Below are positions 7,001-7,995 of a stretch of DNA of 7,995 nucleotides, one piece after another. The notes under the pieces were generated by a model. That model did no database searches. It had not been told where the DNA came from and worked only from the letters and a program-made list of their open reading frames with translations. The position numbers were made by a program, and so were the translations under genes. Source of the stretch: Bacteroidales bacterium (GTDB lineage Bacteria > Bacteroidota > Bacteroidia > Bacteroidales > JAADJA01). The stretch's first letter is position 1, and every line of letters starts with the position of its first letter. Location of the stretch: positions 1 to 7,995 of the forward strand of contig JAOZLR010000065.1 of the NCBI GenBank assembly GCA_029934735.1, given 5' to 3'.

Positions 7001-7995
7001 GCACTTCCGTACCATGTGCAGTTTACCTGGCCAGGTGTTGCAGGTATATACCCAAGACCGTTAGGCCCGAAAATGTTCAAGACAGTACTTGTATTGGTTG
7101 CAGTTGACCAGGGGTCGGAAGTAGGATTCCCGCTATAAGTCTTATTAATCCTCACCGTACTTTTGCCCTGTTCGTTTTCCCAGAATCCGGCAACAGCTTC
7201 AGAACATATCTGGAACCATCTTTCAGTTTGAAATCCAAGTGCAGTTACCGGGTGGTTGTAGAAGTAAGAGCTGGTTGGGGGATTTCTTTCGTAATCCAGA
7301 TTTTTTGTAACCTCTATTTCAAGCTCAGTAGCATTGCCTGCCGGAATTCTTGCAAATACAATATCAGGCATTTTGTTGTTTGTTACATCGGCATAGATAT
7401 TATCAGACGCACAATAACTTCCCCAGATAGGAGAGATAACGTTGATATCATCATTAGTTCCGTAATCGCCAAGTAGCAGACAAGCAGCAGGTGGAATATC
7501 CCAGGTATTGTATGCGTTGTTGACATAATTTTCAATGGTATTAACATTGTTTCCACCAACTTCATCAAGCGTAACAACTTTTGTCAGGATTCCCTGCTTT
7601 GTTCTAAAGGTTTTTATTGAATCGGCCCAACTTTGATAAGCAGAACTGTTTGGAGTGATAATGAGATACTCACATCCTGTTTCTTTCGATCCACCCTGAT
7701 ACATATTATTGTAATCAATTTCTGGCAGTGATTCAGGATTCAGGAGCATATCTGCAAGAAGCGGATCCCACCAACGGCTGCGGAGCCTGTTGTCACCAAA
7801 CTGTCCGTTTCCACCTTCGTATGTAATTTCAATTTTAATATCTCTGTAAACAATTAACTCCTTAGTTACCGGATTATACTGGAAAGGAGTTATCCCAAGC
7901 ATTACCACATCTATTCCTCTTACTGCGTCTGGCTCAGAAAGTATGACTGGATTTGCAGGATATAAGTTATCAGCAGAATATATTGTCTGATCTTT
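4090..7995 (-). CDS. Gingipain-family (C25) cysteine peptidase, multidomain T9SS cargo, N-terminus beyond window
   Basis: There are 1301 visible codons. The frame is open to the right edge, so the GTG at 7908 is not the start. Numbering is from the first visible residue. Residues 1 to about 105 are the end of a C25 propeptide (LYPANPV, RGIDVVML, PFQYNPVTKELIVYRDI). The catalytic domain (about 107-498) has the dyad His351 in DHGYEQGWGEP and Cys383 in SINCLTGKY, matching the H-G and N-C motifs of Porphyromonas gingipains. An Ig-like C25 C-terminal domain follows (504-581). Then come two CARDB-like beta domains (586-697 and 701-813, the second opening with a calcium-loop-like DDSDGNNNGRLDPGE), a jelly-roll or MAM-like adhesin domain (815-947), three tandem repeats of about 84 residues (956-1210) and a T9SS type A sorting domain (1221-1301, IFPNPNSGIF to KKIIVQ). 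It is a secreted or surface-bound endopeptidase. Arg or Lys preference cannot be read. Unlike gingipains it has long adhesive repeats. Confidence 0.92.
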   Translation of the reverse strand, partial: KDQTIYSADNLYPANPVILSEPDAVRGIDVVMLGITPFQYNPVTKELIVYRDIKIEITYEGGNGQFGDNRLRSRWWDPLLADMLLNPESLPEIDYNNMYQGGSKETGCEYLIITPNSSAYQSWADSIKTFRTKQGILTKVVTLDEVGGNNVNTIENYVNNAYNTWDIPPAACLLLGDYGTNDDINVISPIWGSYCASDNIYADVTNNKMPDIVFARIPAGNATELEIEVTKNLDYERNPPTSSYFYNHPVTALGFQTERWFQICSEAVAGFWENEQGKSTVRINKTYSGNPTSDPWSTATNTSTVLNIFGPNGLGYIPATPGQVNCTWYGSAGDVVNALNSGSFMLQHRDHGYEQGWGEPSFTSSNINSLNNTDLTFIWSINCLTGKYNLSSDCFAEKFYQHTSGGNNAGALGIVAASEVSYSFVNDTYVWGCYDNMWPDFLPTYGTTPDSRGVYPAFANAAGKYFLQQSSWPYNTSNKEVTYNLFHMFGDAFLSVYSEVPQYLSVTHDPVLYAGLTSFEITADEGSLIALTVNGEIIATGEGTGSQIAIPIPTLQPENSIIVTVTKQNYYRYESQVEILPPTGPYIVKDSYEITDEGVLTNGDMNPDENILLTVTLKNIGVEQADNVLVTLSSDDPYVSITDDSEDVGNMAAGSIVTIENGFAWYVHNDIPDLHTVLFTLTSTDGTDSWVAQFSIEAKSPALEIGNFTIDDSDGNNNGRLDPGETAIVKVETTNNGSSFALMTSGLLTPTSPFIAMENNTYDLNVIATGTTKTAEFTVTASEEAPNGTAYLLQYKAQSLGFIVENVYSQNIGFASEDWETGDMTMYDWQTSGDADWLVSEETPYEGTYCVKTGDIGDGESTTLSIDYLVGDDGIISFYYKVSSQQNYDKLKFYIDNTVKAQWSGEIDWTQVTYSVTPGEHTFKWTYVKSANTVAGSDCGWVDMINLPDPVTVTAFAGEDASLCEDDTFNCEGFGSPSATFEWTTTGTGTFADVTDPGTVYTPGDEDYQNGSVVLTLAATASGQSSSDDLTLSLHYAPIADAGDNTEACSNLFIPENAFAENYESVVWTTTGDGTFNDNSMINPEYIAGEGDIENGEVTLVLTANGFAPCGSKVDSVYLTVIAAPEAYAGEDYDICEGETFEITDAISDNYSSIIWETSGDGAFDNVVTVNPVYTPGPNDINAEEVILTLTAAGNGVCEATTDEMLLTIKCLGIDDNLISSKVSIFPNPNSGIFTIKIDTEIVDPVNIRILNSLGKSVYSSDNVKLINNNSLNVNIDVEGGLYYLHIENDNYSIVKKIIVQ
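4366..5130 (-). repeat. Three tandem Ig-like repeats inside the C25 peptidase
   Basis: The units are coded at 5130-4885, 4878-4630 and 4617-4366. Each follows the pattern A-x-AG-(E/D)-(D/N), then a cysteine, W-(T/E)-T-(T/S)-G-(D/T)-G-(T/A)-F, P-(V/E or T)-Y, an acidic D-turn, and a hydrophobic L-T-L or L-V-L strand. The units are diverged, not identical, so this is an old duplication. Such repeats are common in large Bacteroidota adhesins and act as stalks or ligand-binding modules. Confidence 0.8.

Noticed and set aside
7906..7908. GTG as start codon of the C25 peptidase
   Set aside because: The frame stays open for 29 more codons to the window edge and encodes typical C25 propeptide sequence (LYPANPV, RGID), so the true start is outside.

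Overview
The window looks like a chromosomal stretch from a Bacteroidota bacterium, probably a marine or sediment member of the Bacteroidales/Marinilabiliales type. The base composition is AT-rich. Two genes end in C-terminal sorting domains of the type IX secretion system (T9SS). One of these is a gingipain-family (C25) peptidase. Promoters match the Bacteroidota TAnnTTTG -7 element, and the genes lack clear Shine-Dalgarno sequences. The organism assignment is inference from these traits.

Layout. Bases 1-86 (+) are the last codons of an M15-type peptidase, running off the left edge. Everything else is on the minus strand. From right to left the genes are: a giant C25 peptidase (4090-7995, its N-terminus beyond the right edge); a hairpin terminator; a secreted thioredoxin-fold Omp28-like protein (2243-3883); a strong terminator; a small exported TlpA-like protein (1527-2033); and a two-gene operon of a short-chain dehydrogenase (594-1409) and an exported NTF2/SnoaL-like protein (106-597), joined by an ATGA overlap. 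No intergenic gap exceeds about 210 bases.

Main discovery. The Omp28-like gene is interrupted by one in-frame TGA at 3773-3775. A conventional gene call would start at an internal ATG (3736) and lose both the signal peptide and the active site. Read through the TGA, the frame is continuous from a clean signal peptide at 3883. The TGA falls exactly where the first cysteine of the family's thioredoxin CxxC motif belongs, giving TW-U-SYC. Bases just after the TGA can be folded by hand into a long bacterial SECIS-like hairpin whose small loop has a G in its second position. The best reading is a previously unannotated selenoprotein that is exported and carries a T9SS sorting domain, so selenocysteine would sit on or outside the outer membrane. 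A nonsense mutation or sequencing error is the main alternative.

How the genes relate. The T9SS cargo proteins (C25 peptidase and Omp28-like protein) and the TlpA-like protein are all envelope or surface proteins. The TlpA-like protein has a thioredoxin fold but lacks the nucleophilic cysteine. The SDR/NTF2-like pair appears to be a separate unit. No selenocysteine machinery (selA, selB, selC, selD) lies inside this window.
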